DNA from: CATOSK01 sp963665735 | GTDB taxonomy: Bacteria; Chloroflexota; Dehalococcoidia; Lucifugimonadales; UBA3495 | DNA length: 64,000 nt | Direction: 5' to 3' | NCBI GenBank assembly: GCA_963665735.1 | Contig: OY762444.1 | Span: forward strand, 3,720,001 to 3,784,000 | Shown: piece after piece, positions 17,140-25,907 of the stretch | Layout of the letters: each line of letters starts with the position of its first letter | How positions within the stretch are numbered: position 1 is the first letter of the stretch | Position numbers and translations under genes: made by a program | Notes under the pieces: generated by a model | Told to the model about the DNA's origin: nothing | Seen by the model: the letters and a program-made list of their open reading frames with translations, nothing else | Database searches by the model: none

Positions 17140-17589
17140 CTACTCGGTGGTTACGGCGTCGGCGCCGCCCTCCAGAGCCGAGTGGAGAGCGTGCCAGATG
17201 AGAATGGCGCACTTGATACGGGTGGGGTAGTCGGCCACCCCCGACAGCATTTCCAGATCGTCCAGGAAATCGTAGTCCACCTCCGCACCGGGCTGGGTCA
17301 GCATCCGGTGGAAGTGGTCAAAAAGCTGTTCGGCATCCTCCACCGTCATGCCCTTGACCCGCTGGGTCAGCATGGACGCCGACGCCTTGGATATGGCGCA
17401 GCCGGCCCCCTGAAACCCGGTGTCGCTGATAACCCCGTCGGCCAGCTTCAGGTACAAAGTGTAGTGGTCGCCGCAGAGGGGGTTGAACCCCTCGCAGTGG
17501 ACGGTGGCATCCTCCAGCTTGCGGAAGTTGCGGGGCTTGCTGTTGTGTTCCAGCAGGATTTCCTGGTACAGGTCGCTGAGGTCTGACAT
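17140..17589 (-). CDS. sufU: SufU Fe-S assembly sulfur acceptor/scaffold
   Basis: 149 residues. The ligands C39 (FNPLCGDH), D41, C64 (GAGCAISKASASML) and C127 (RIKCAILIW) are intact, and the insertion between the second and third cysteines (about residues 75-120) is typical of SufU rather than IscU. SufU receives sulfur from SufS and passes it to the SufBCD complex. The gene follows sufS by 30 bases on the same strand. Ends in a short acidic tail. Confidence 0.94.
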   Translation of the reverse strand: MSDLSDLYQEILLEHNSKPRNFRKLEDATVHCEGFNPLCGDHYTLYLKLADGVISDTGFQGAGCAISKASASMLTQRVKGMTVEDAEQLFDHFHRMLTQPGAEVDYDFLDDLEMLSGVADYPTRIKCAILIWHALHSALEGGADAVTTE

Positions 17590-17619
17590 TTTCGCGCAAA
17601 GCCTCTTGGTTGGCTGGGA

Positions 17620-18855
17620 TTAACTGAACACTTCCAGCACCCGGTCTATGCCTTCCACCAGGCTGTCAATTTCGGCCTTGGTGTTGTAGAAGGCCAGCGA
17701 GGCCCGGGCGGTGGCCGGAATGCCGAAACGGTCCATAACAGGTTGGGCGCAGTGGTGGCCGGTGCGGATAGCGATACCCTGGGAATCCAGGATGGTGCCA
17801 ATGTCGTGGGGATGGATGTCGCCCAAAGTGAAGGACAGTATGCCGCCCTTCTCTTTGGCGGTGCCGATGATTTTCAAGCCCTCAATGCGGGATAGCGCGT
17901 CGGAGCCGTAGTCCAGCAGTTCCTTTTCGTAGGCGTTAATCCGGCCCATGCCCAGGGCGTCAATGTAGTCAATGGCGGCCCCCAGTCCGACGCTGCCGGC
18001 GATGTTGGGCGTGCCAGCCTCAAACTTGTGGGGCAGGACATTGTAAAGGGTTTCCTCAAAAGTCACGGAGCGAATCATCTCGCCGCCGGTCTGGTACGGC
18101 GGCATGGCCTCCAGCAGTTCGGCCCGGCCATAAAGGACGCCGATTCCGGTAGGGCCGAAGAGCTTATGACCGGAAAAAACGAAGAAATCGCAGCCCATTT
18201 CCTGCACGTCAATGGTCATGTGGGGAACGGATTGGGCGCCGTCCACCAGCACCGGAACGCCCCGCTCGTGGGCCATTTGTATGACGGTAGGCATGGGGTT
18301 GATAGTGCCCAGGGCGTTGGACTGGTGAACAATGGACACCAGCTTGGTGCGGGCGCTTAACAGACTCTCATACTGGTCAACCAGCAGTTCCCCGGCGTCG
18401 TTGATGGGGATTACCTTGAGGTTGGCGCCCTTTTCCCGGCATAAAACCTGCCAGGGAACGATGTTGGAGTGATGCTCCATCGCGGAGATAATCACTTCAT
18501 CGCCGGGGCCGACGTTGGCCCGGCCAAAGGTCTGCGCTACCAGGTTGATGCCCTCGGTCGTCCCGCGGACGTAAACCAGCTCGTGGTCTTCGGCGGCGTT
18601 GATGAACCGGCGCACCTTGCTGCGGGCAGCCTCGTAATCGTCGGTGGCCCGCTGGCTCAGGGTATGGACGCCCCGGTGGACGTTGGCGTTCTCGGTGGTG
18701 TAGTAGTTAACCAGAGCGTCAATCACCAACTGGGGTTTCTGGCTGGTGGCGGCGTTGTCCAAGTAAACCAGGGGCCGCCCGTTGACCTCTTGGTGCAGGA
18801 CCGGAAAGTCCCGGCGAATCTCATCTACGTCGAAAAGGCGGGATTCGGAGGCCAT
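17620..18855 (-). CDS. sufS: SufS cysteine desulfurase
   Basis: 411 residues, PLP-dependent class V aminotransferase fold. The PLP lysine lies in SGHKLFGPTG, the substrate-contact segment in AMEHHSNIVPW, and the catalytic cysteine in RTGHHCAQP near residue 363. It releases sulfur from cysteine for Fe-S cluster assembly, handing it to SufU. The ATG overlaps the sufD stop by one base, so the two are translationally linked. Length is normal for the group II (SufS) enzymes. Confidence 0.96.
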   Translation of the reverse strand: MASESRLFDVDEIRRDFPVLHQEVNGRPLVYLDNAATSQKPQLVIDALVNYYTTENANVHRGVHTLSQRATDDYEAARSKVRRFINAAEDHELVYVRGTTEGINLVAQTFGRANVGPGDEVIISAMEHHSNIVPWQVLCREKGANLKVIPINDAGELLVDQYESLLSARTKLVSIVHQSNALGTINPMPTVIQMAHERGVPVLVDGAQSVPHMTIDVQEMGCDFFVFSGHKLFGPTGIGVLYGRAELLEAMPPYQTGGEMIRSVTFEETLYNVLPHKFEAGTPNIAGSVGLGAAIDYIDALGMGRINAYEKELLDYGSDALSRIEGLKIIGTAKEKGGILSFTLGDIHPHDIGTILDSQGIAIRTGHHCAQPVMDRFGIPATARASLAFYNTKAEIDSLVEGIDRVLEVFS

Positions 18856-20201
18856 TATGTCCTCCCCATCGGCAGCGTGGCGTCGGGAATGGCCTCCATG
18901 AAACGGGCGTCCAGATAGTCCCGTAGCGGTTCCAGTTCCACGGTGTCAATGATTTCGCTGGCGAAAGCGTGAATCAGCAGTTGGCTGGCGGTGGCAACGT
19001 CCAAACCCCGGCTCCGCATATAAAAAAGCGTGTCGGCGTCAATATGGCCGGCGGTGGCCCCGTGGCCGCATTTCACGTCGTCGGCGTAGATGAGCAGGCT
19101 GGGCTTGCTGTCAACCTCGGCCTCCGGGGACAGCAACAAGTTCTTGTCCGTCTGCTGGGCGTCGGTTTTCTGGGCCTCTTTCCGCACCGTCACGTTGCCG
19201 CCGAACACGGCCCGCGACTTGCCGTCCAGGATTCCCTTGTAAAGCAGTCGGCTGGTGCAATGGGGCTGGGCGTGGTCAATGTTGATGAAGTTGTCCATGT
19301 GCTGGGAGCCGGTGGTGAAATACAGGCCGTTGAGGGTGCAATTGGCGCCGGGGCCGTCCAGCAGCGCCTGGAAGTCGTTGCGGCCCAGGGCGGCGCCCTT
19401 GGCGAAAGACGCCGAGGCAAAGGAACTGTCGGTAGCCTGATAAACCCGGCTGACCCCTACGTGGTAGGCGTCCAGGCTTTCCAGCAGCAGGCGGTTATGG
19501 GTGACGTTGGCCCCGTCGCCGACGGCTATTTCCGTGACGGCGTTGGTCAGGAAACGCTCATCGGTAAGGCTGATGTACGTCTCCACCAGGGAAACTTCGC
19601 AGTCGGCCTCGGCCACCACCAGGGTACGGGGATACGTGACCCGGGGCTGCCGCCGGCCCGTCGTTACAAATACCAACTGCACCGGGCGGGGCGCGGCGAA
19701 ACTTCGGGGGATATGCACCAATGCCCCGTCGCGCAAAAAGGCGGTGTTCAGGGCAACGAAACCGTCGTCATCAAAAGACGCCTGGCGGGATAGATGCTCT
19801 TCCAGCAGGGATTGGCGGTTGTCCAGCGCGCCCGCCAGACTGCCGGCGTACCATCCATCATCAACCGGAGAGGACAGCGCCGGCGAAAACCCGCCGTCAA
19901 CAAAGACCAGGTTGACCCAATCCGGCGGCAAGGCAACGGCGCCAGCCACGGCGTCCCGGCCGGCGCCGGTTTCCGGTTCCAGGTCCGGCGCGTGGCCGAA
20001 GGCGACGTTAGCCAGCGGACGGGCGTCGGTATATTTCCACTTTTCGTTGCCGCGGCGGGCGATGGGCAGGCCCAATTCCTGAAACCTGCCCCAAGCGTGA
20101 AGACGCAGGTTTGTCAGCCAAGCCGGGCCAACATCCTCGGCGGTCAGCGCCTCGAAGTCGGAGGCATATTGGGGGTAGCGGTTAAGGGTGGTTGTTGTCA
20201 T
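18855..20201 (-). CDS. sufD: SufD, Fe-S assembly complex subunit
   Basis: 448 residues of the SufB/SufD right-handed beta-helix family. Recognised by the KWKYTD motif (about residue 53), the C-terminal CGHGATAGHIDADTLFYMRSRGL segment and the FASEIID helix. SufD partners SufB in the SufBC2D scaffold. It lies between sufC and sufS, 9 bases after sufC. The N-terminal 150 residues are diverged, as is usual for SufD. Confidence 0.95.
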   Translation of the reverse strand: MTTTTLNRYPQYASDFEALTAEDVGPAWLTNLRLHAWGRFQELGLPIARRGNEKWKYTDARPLANVAFGHAPDLEPETGAGRDAVAGAVALPPDWVNLVFVDGGFSPALSSPVDDGWYAGSLAGALDNRQSLLEEHLSRQASFDDDGFVALNTAFLRDGALVHIPRSFAAPRPVQLVFVTTGRRQPRVTYPRTLVVAEADCEVSLVETYISLTDERFLTNAVTEIAVGDGANVTHNRLLLESLDAYHVGVSRVYQATDSSFASASFAKGAALGRNDFQALLDGPGANCTLNGLYFTTGSQHMDNFINIDHAQPHCTSRLLYKGILDGKSRAVFGGNVTVRKEAQKTDAQQTDKNLLLSPEAEVDSKPSLLIYADDVKCGHGATAGHIDADTLFYMRSRGLDVATASQLLIHAFASEIIDTVELEPLRDYLDARFMEAIPDATLPMGRT

Positions 20202-20210
20202 GGTTACTGG

Positions 20211-20987
20211 CTAACCTACTCCTTCCCGCACCCAGTCATAACCCTTTTCCTCCAGTTCGTGGGCTAGTTCCGGGCCGCCGGAGCGGACGATGCGCCCATC
20301 CACCAGCACGTGAACGAAGTCGGGGGTGATATAGTTCAAGATGCGCTGGTAGTGCGTGACCAGGACAATGGCGTTGTCCAAGCGGCGCAGCTTGTTAACG
20401 CCGTCGGACACGATGCGCAGGGCGTCAATGTCCAGGCCGGAGTCGGTTTCGTCCAGCAGGGCCAGCGTCGGGTCAAGCATGGCCATCTGAAGGATTTCGT
20501 TGCGCTTTTTCTCGCCGCCGGAAAAGCCTTCGTTGACGGCGCGGCGGGTCAATTCCGGGTCAATCTCTACCATCTGCACCTTTTCCCGCAGCATCCGGTC
20601 AAACTCCCGAGCGCTCATTTCCTCTTCGCCCCGGGCGGTGCGGCGGGCATCCACGGCGGCTTTCAGGAACTGCCAGGCGCGGACGCCGGGAAGTTCCACC
20701 GGGTACTGGAAGGCGAGGAAGACGCCGGCTCTGGCCCTGTCTTCGGGTTCCATTTCCAGCAGGTTTTCCCCCTGGTAACTTACCTCCCCGGCGGTGATGG
20801 TGTATTCGGGGCGACCGGCCAGGGAATTAGCTAAGGTGCTTTTGCCGGAGCCGTTAGGCCCCATGATGGCGTGGACTTCCCCGGCGTTAACGGAAAGGTC
20901 AACGCCCCGCAAAATTTCCTGGTCCTCCACCGAAACGCGGAGGTTGTTGACGGTAAGAATCGGGTTTTGATTGGTCTGTTCTGTCAC
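20211..20987 (-). CDS. sufC: SufC ATPase
   Basis: 258 residues, ABC-type ATPase. Walker A (GPNGSGKST, about residue 42), the SufC-type signature FSGGEKKRNEILQM, and Walker B LALLDETDSGLDIDAL are intact. SufC powers conformational change in the SufBCD cluster scaffold in the cytosol. The gene is preceded by a 118-base gap after the two-TM protein gene, so it may still be on the sufB transcript. Confidence 0.97.
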   Translation of the reverse strand: MTEQTNQNPILTVNNLRVSVEDQEILRGVDLSVNAGEVHAIMGPNGSGKSTLANSLAGRPEYTITAGEVSYQGENLLEMEPEDRARAGVFLAFQYPVELPGVRAWQFLKAAVDARRTARGEEEMSAREFDRMLREKVQMVEIDPELTRRAVNEGFSGGEKKRNEILQMAMLDPTLALLDETDSGLDIDALRIVSDGVNKLRRLDNAIVLVTHYQRILNYITPDFVHVLVDGRIVRSGGPELAHELEEKGYDWVREGVG

Positions 20988-21105
20988 TGTCTTGCAATTG
21001 CCCGTTGGTGAAATTCTGGCTTTCCGGTTGTTCGGTCTCTTGAGCTGCTACGGAGTTGGTCTAACGCTGTTGAGCTTGCTGGTTAGAGCGTACCCCGGTG
21101 GTTCA

Positions 21106-21573
21106 TCATGGATTTGGCGAATCACCGTTTTCACTACCCGGAGGCGGTATGCTGGGGGGCCGACCAGCCTCCAAATCCGGCTGGACGGATTCGAGCCACG
21201 CCCGCCATTTTTGTCGTTCCTCTGCCCGCGCCTGCTGCGCTATTTCCGTGGCCTGCTTGGCGGCCTCTTCCGCCTCCCGCATTTTCCGCCGTTGATTTTC
21301 TGCCCAGGTGAACACCATTATTATCACCTCTACCGTGAGGACTATACCCAGGACGGAAGCGCCAAAGGCGCTGAATCCGTTTCCCCCAAGGCCGCCCTTC
21401 CATACGTCCAGCCACCAGACTTGTTGCGGCCTGGTAATCCCTTCTATGTATATGCCCGCGGCGAAGTATATCCACCATACCGCGCAAAGGGCTGCAATTA
21501 GGGGACGGGGCACCGGCGGCAGGCTCATCACCCAACGCAGCGTATCCGACCGTGCCTCTTCGCGTTCGTTCAA
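21106..21573 (-). CDS. Two-TM membrane protein with cytosolic coiled coil
   Basis: 155 residues, not recognised. Hydrophobic helices at about 22-45 (ending WWIYFAAGIYIEG) and 65-89 (GIVLTVEVIIMVFTW) are followed by a Glu/Arg/Ala-rich coiled coil (about 93-130) and a Pro-rich tail. Predicted topology is two crossings with a long charged C-terminus. It sits between sufB and sufC on the same strand, where no SUF operon normally has a gene; the gaps are 81 and 118 bases. Whether it works with SUF or was inserted there is open. Confidence 0.7.
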   Translation of the reverse strand: MNEREEARSDTLRWVMSLPPVPRPLIAALCAVWWIYFAAGIYIEGITRPQQVWWLDVWKGGLGGNGFSAFGASVLGIVLTVEVIIMVFTWAENQRRKMREAEEAAKQATEIAQQARAEERQKWRAWLESVQPDLEAGRPPSIPPPGSENGDSPNP

Positions 21574-21654
21574 TTGCCAGCTGTCGCAGGGCTATATGCG
21601 GCGACCTCGGAGTGATTCCTAACCGGCCATCCTTCCCGTCCTTGGTTGGGCGGC

Positions 21655-23121
21655 TTACCCCACCGTTCCTTCCAGGCTGACCTTCATCAGTTGCGACGCC
21701 TCCATCGCGAACTCGAAGGGCAGTTCCTGGAATATGCCCCGGCAAAAGCCGTTGATAATCATATAGTGGGCGTCGTCCAGCCCGATGCCCCGCTGCTGGC
21801 AGTAGAAAAGCTGGTCGTCGCTCACCTTGGACGTGGTGGCCTCGTGTTCCATCTGGGCGGTGGGGTTGCGGACTTCGATGTAGGGGACGGTGTGCGCGCC
21901 GCACTGGTCGCCCACCAGCAGCGAATCGCACTGGGTAAAGTTCTTGGCCCCGTCGGCCGAGGGGTTGATTTTCACCAGGCCCCGGTAAGTGTTTTCGCCG
22001 TGGCCGGCCGAAATTCCCTTGGCGACGATAGTGCTCTTGGTGTTCTTGCCAATGTGAATCATCTTGGTGCCGGTGTCGGCCTGCTGGTAGTTGTTGACCA
22101 GGGCCACCGAGTAGAACTCGCCAACGGAATTGTCGCCCTGGAGGATGACGCTGGGGTACTTCCAGGTGATGGCCGACCCGGTTTCCACCTGCGTCCAGGA
22201 AATCTTGGAGTCATTCCCGAGGCACTTGCCCCGCTTGGTCACAAAGTTGTAAACGCCGCCCTTGCCTTCCTTGTCGCCGGGGAACCAGTTCTGTAGGGTC
22301 GAATACTTAATCTCGGCGTTGTCCAGGGTCACCAGTTCCACCACCGCGGCGTGCAGCTGGCTGGTCTTGCGCATGGGTGCTGTGCAACCCTCCAGGTAGC
22401 TGACGTAAGCCCCTTCTTCGGCAACGATGAGAGTGCGCTCGAACTGGCCCGACTCTTCGGCGTTGATGCGGAAGTAGGTCATCAACTCGATGGGACAGCG
22501 GACTCCCTTGGGTATATAGGCGAAGGAACCGTCGCTGAACACCGCCGAGTTAAGGCTGGCGTAGAAGTTGTCGGTGTAAGGCACCACCGAACCCAGGTAC
22601 TTCTGCACCAGGTCCGGGTGGTTCTGAATGGCCTCGCTTATGGGACAAAAGATGATGCCGGCCTTTTCCAGCATATCCTGGTACGTGGTGGCAACGGAAA
22701 CGCTGTCCAAAACCGCGTCCACCGCCACCCCGGTCATGCGCTTTTGCTCTTCCAGCGGAATCCCCAGCTTGTTGAAGGCTTCCAGCAACTCCGGGTCAAC
22801 TTCGTCCAGGCTCTTGGGGCCGTCGGCGGTGGAGGCCGGCGCGGCGTAATAGTGAATGTCCTGGAAGTCTATCGGCGGGTGCTGGATGTGCGCCCAGGTG
22901 GGTTCCTGGTAGTTCTGCCGCAGCCAATGGCGGTAGGCTTTCAGCCGCCATTCCAGCATCCATTCCGGTTCGTTTTTCTTGGCGGAAATCAGCCGCACGA
23001 TGTCTTCGTTAAGACCCTTGGGAGCGGCGTCCTCTTCAATGTCAATGGTGAAGCCCCACTTGTAGTCCGATTGCAGGTCTTCGGAAGTCGAGTTGCGGGA
23101 GATGACCCTCTGGGTGGTCAT
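21655..23121 (-). CDS. sufB: SufB, Fe-S scaffold subunit
   Basis: 488 residues from ATG 23121, which has GGAGGGG upstream; the frame extends to 23172 without support. The YKWGFT motif (about residue 20), the YIPKGVRCP, AYVSYLEGCTAP and HAAVVEL segments, and the C-terminal EVRNPTAQMEHEATTSKVSDDQLFYCQQRG are hallmarks of SufB. The Cys in the EGCTAP segment and the C-terminal Glu/His residues are cluster-related. SufB is the main scaffold of SufBC2D. First gene of the minus-strand SUF operon. Confidence 0.97.
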   Translation of the reverse strand: MTTQRVISRNSTSEDLQSDYKWGFTIDIEEDAAPKGLNEDIVRLISAKKNEPEWMLEWRLKAYRHWLRQNYQEPTWAHIQHPPIDFQDIHYYAAPASTADGPKSLDEVDPELLEAFNKLGIPLEEQKRMTGVAVDAVLDSVSVATTYQDMLEKAGIIFCPISEAIQNHPDLVQKYLGSVVPYTDNFYASLNSAVFSDGSFAYIPKGVRCPIELMTYFRINAEESGQFERTLIVAEEGAYVSYLEGCTAPMRKTSQLHAAVVELVTLDNAEIKYSTLQNWFPGDKEGKGGVYNFVTKRGKCLGNDSKISWTQVETGSAITWKYPSVILQGDNSVGEFYSVALVNNYQQADTGTKMIHIGKNTKSTIVAKGISAGHGENTYRGLVKINPSADGAKNFTQCDSLLVGDQCGAHTVPYIEVRNPTAQMEHEATTSKVSDDQLFYCQQRGIGLDDAHYMIINGFCRGIFQELPFEFAMEASQLMKVSLEGTVG

Positions 23122-23178
23122 AAATTCCCCTCCGTCAAATTGTGGGCCGCCAGCGAGGATTAAGCGGGACAAGAATAG

Positions 23179-23207
23179 ATATTAAAGAAGGGCCGGCCCA
23201 AAGTCAA
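23179..23207 (-). promoter_or_regulatory. Candidate sufB promoter
   Basis: The minus strand reads TTGACT (-35, 23202-23207), a 17-base spacer, then TAATAT (-10, 23179-23184). This puts the start about 50 bases before the sufB ATG. The -35 lies inside the adjacent inverted-repeat operator. Confidence 0.55.
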
Positions 23208-23231
23208 CATTGTTGACCAAAAAGGTCAACA
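23203..23231. promoter_or_regulatory. Inverted-repeat operator overlapping the sufB -35
   Basis: Three half-sites in alternating orientation: GTCAACA (23203-23209), TGTTGACC (23211-23218) and GGTCAACA (23224-23231). The first two form a 15-bp palindrome with a one-base centre; the last two form a palindrome around five A residues. This layout over a -35 suggests a repressor site. A SufR- or Rrf2-type Fe-S sensor is the obvious guess, but no such regulator gene is in the window. Confidence 0.6.
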
Positions 23232-23327
23232 ATTACGCCAACACTGTGGTTCGGGGGTGTCTAAGATATAGAAGGGGCTGAAGAGTTGCAGGTAAGTCGC
23301 GCCTTGTTCCAGAACAGACGCACGTGT

Positions 23328-24155
23328 TCAAGAAAGGTTTTGTTCTCGGGTGTGGACTGCCTCGCGGAATTTTTGCCTGACCAACCTTTTTTCATAATCT
23401 TCTAAATCTCTACCGAGGTGCCTACGGCTCGCTGTTAGCAGTCTTCGGTCATAATGCTGTGGGATGAAGTTGGGCGTTGCGGCCAATTCACGCGCAATGT
23501 TGGCAAGGTCGTTTTCTTCTATCGAATTGACAACTGCCGTGACGGCATCGTCAAAGACCGTGTCGTCTCTTTCACCCACTCCATCTTGGCTTGTTAACGC
23601 CAATGGGTCTTCAGTAACCCCGGGCATTGCCGTTAAGATTTCTGCCACCTCCTCTTTACCCCACTCCGTAACAGTATCGGCTTCCTCTCTCAGGAGATTG
23701 GACTGGTTCCCTCTGCTCGGCGCGATACCAATCAGATGGACCCTGACACCGAAATTTTGAGCAATTTGCACACCGATTCTGAGATCTTCGTCCCCTGACA
23801 ATAGTACTGCGTCCGAAATCGCATGGTTCCGGGCTAGTTCGATAAGGTCGGTCACGATAAGTGAGTCAACCCCTTTTTGGCGCCCTGCCGTAACCGTGCC
23901 AAGTCTCAACTTTACGTCGTCAGATTTGGCGAGTATCTCCTGTTCCGAAGAGCGGCGTCCGTACATCAAACCGTCATACCAATAAATCCGAAGGAGTTGG
24001 GCACCACCCGACAACGAGCTTGAAGAAGTTTTGAGCTTGATAATGGATTCTTGGGTCTTCAGCCATATATCACCCCTGTTCATCTGGCTACCTGTCAGAC
24101 TAATAGCCCCTGCTACATATAGGTATCCAGCATCGACGAAGGCGGCAACACGCAT
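23328..24155 (-). CDS. NYN-domain (LabA/DUF88-type) nuclease-like protein
   Basis: 275 residues from ATG 24155 (MRVAAFVDAGYLY). The acidic residues of the PIN-like NYN fold are in place: D in FVDAGYLY, D in KGVDSLIVTDLIELA (about residue 100) and the SGDEDL loop (about 125). A C-terminal helical module (last 60 residues, Arg-rich) resembles the small domain seen in other NYN proteins. Such proteins are probable metal-dependent RNases, but no target is known. Its base composition is clearly AT-richer than its neighbours, which hints at horizontal arrival. It lies just upstream of the sufB promoter on the same strand. Confidence 0.85.
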   Translation of the reverse strand: MRVAAFVDAGYLYVAGAISLTGSQMNRGDIWLKTQESIIKLKTSSSSLSGGAQLLRIYWYDGLMYGRRSSEQEILAKSDDVKLRLGTVTAGRQKGVDSLIVTDLIELARNHAISDAVLLSGDEDLRIGVQIAQNFGVRVHLIGIAPSRGNQSNLLREEADTVTEWGKEEVAEILTAMPGVTEDPLALTSQDGVGERDDTVFDDAVTAVVNSIEENDLANIARELAATPNFIPQHYDRRLLTASRRHLGRDLEDYEKRLVRQKFREAVHTREQNLS

Positions 24156-24332
24156 CCTAATCGCTCCGTGCCAAAAATAAAGGGCCTCCGCAGAAGCCCT
24201 GATCGTAGCCCGACTATCCAACCCTAATAATATCCGGGACAGTCCGGGTACGTTCAATATATGCTATGTCCGATTGATTGTCAACGGGTTGTTAGGACGG
24301 AAACAGCTTGGCTTGTAAACCGCCCCCCGCCC

Positions 24333-25781
24333 CTAATCCCCCTGCGCCGGGCTGCCTTGCGCCGGCAGCCGCACGTCGTCGGGCAGCTTTTCCTCCCAGT
24401 CGGGGATTTGCTGGCGCGAGGTGGCGGGCAGGAACAGGATGGACAACACCCCCATTGCGCTCAGGAGCAGCGACAATGCCATGGTGGCCGTGAAGCTGTC
24501 GGTCAAGTCCCGCAGCAGACCGCCCAGCGCGGCCCCCGACGCCATCCCCAGACCGGCCCCCATCATCTGCCAGCCGTAGGTGGTTCCCATCGGCGCGTTG
24601 GCGTAATACTGCCGGTTGATGATGGGGAAAGCCGTCATTTCCCCGCCGAATCCGATTCCGAAAAGCACTGCGAAGAGGTAGAACATCCAGGCGTCGTGGG
24701 CGAAGAACAGTATCGCCACCGGGGCCACTTGCAGGAAGAAGCACACCGCCATGACCCACTTGCTGCCCAGCAAGTCGGCGGCGATGGGAACGGCGAAACG
24801 GGTCAAGGTGCTGGCTACCGACAGGACGACAAAGGTTCCGGCAGCCAACCCCGGAGACACCCCCCGGTCTTCGGCCATAGCCACCAGGAATACCAGGACG
24901 ATGGCGTGTCCGGCGCAGCCCCAGTAGTGAATCCCGATAAGGTTCCAGAAGGCGGTAGTCCGTTGGGCCTGCCGCAGGAAGACCCGCGTCCTGGTCTTGG
25001 CGACTTCGCCGGTCTGGACTCGCCGCACCGGCTCATCGTCCGCCGCGCCCAGGGGCCGCAGCCCGATTTCCCCCGGTTCGTTGTGGAACAGGCGGACCAG
25101 GGCGACAATCATCAGCCCGGCGACAATGCCGGGGAGCCAGAAGGCTGCCCGCAGGCCGTTTTCTTCTCCGCCGATGCCCGGCAGCCAGGAAACCGGCTGC
25201 CAATCGCTGTCTCCGCTGCCGAATATCCCGACGACAAGCAGTATCAGGGGAACCGTGACCACCGGCCCCAACCCTTGCGACGCTTGCAGCACTCCCATGC
25301 CCACCCCCAGGTGGCGCCGGAACCACAGGGTTACGGCGGCGGTCAGGGGAACCTGGAAGATGCCCATTGACATACTTAGGATGACGCCGAAGAAGATGTA
25401 GAACTGCCAGAGGTTCTGCACCATTCCGGTCAGCACCATGCCGGCCGTAAACAGCCCGGCGCCCACCAGCATGGTGAACCGGACGCCGTAACGGTCTCCC
25501 ATCCATCCGGCGGCCGGGCCGAACATCCCCGATACGACCCATTGCAGGGCGAAGGCGCCCCCCACTGCGCCGTAGCTCCACCCGAAGGTCTCCACCAGGC
25601 GGGGAATCAGCACGCTTTGGGAGGAACGGAAGGCGGACGTACTGAGGCGCATGACGGTAGCCACCGCCACGATTACCCAAGCGTAGTGGACGTTGTGGCC
25701 GCCCACGGACAGGGCGCTGGGCCTCAAGTTAAAGCTGGACATATCGGGCCTGGCCCCCCCTCTCAACGGCGCCGCGGTCAT
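24333..25781 (-). CDS. MFS transporter (OFA/monocarboxylate-like)
   Basis: 482 residues with 12 predicted transmembrane helices in two halves and a central charged loop of about 45 residues. GWMGDRYGVRF after TM2 is the MFS GxxxDRxG-type signature. The HYAWVIVAVATVMRL start resembles oxalate/formate and monocarboxylate carriers. Start choice is uncertain: ATG 25781 has AGGA upstream, and ATG 25742 would still keep TM1. A paralogue lies at 62047 with the same layout. Substrate unknown, probably an organic anion. Confidence 0.85.
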   Translation of the reverse strand: MTAAPLRGGARPDMSSFNLRPSALSVGGHNVHYAWVIVAVATVMRLSTSAFRSSQSVLIPRLVETFGWSYGAVGGAFALQWVVSGMFGPAAGWMGDRYGVRFTMLVGAGLFTAGMVLTGMVQNLWQFYIFFGVILSMSMGIFQVPLTAAVTLWFRRHLGVGMGVLQASQGLGPVVTVPLILLVVGIFGSGDSDWQPVSWLPGIGGEENGLRAAFWLPGIVAGLMIVALVRLFHNEPGEIGLRPLGAADDEPVRRVQTGEVAKTRTRVFLRQAQRTTAFWNLIGIHYWGCAGHAIVLVFLVAMAEDRGVSPGLAAGTFVVLSVASTLTRFAVPIAADLLGSKWVMAVCFFLQVAPVAILFFAHDAWMFYLFAVLFGIGFGGEMTAFPIINRQYYANAPMGTTYGWQMMGAGLGMASGAALGGLLRDLTDSFTATMALSLLLSAMGVLSILFLPATSRQQIPDWEEKLPDDVRLPAQGSPAQGD

Positions 25782-25907
25782 CCCAACTATCCTGATGCTA
25801 TCGCGCCCATCTGTCAAGAAGCGGCAGTGCCCGGCCGCCCGTCGTCGCCATCAACCGGCTCGGGGTGGATTGGAAAGATGCAGCGTCGTTTACCCCGGCG
25901 GGGCAAG

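Noticed and set aside
21134..21931. 265-codon minus-strand frame overlapping sufB and the two-TM gene
   Set aside because: It is a frame-shifted shadow of both; its protein is Arg/Pro-rich with no domain.
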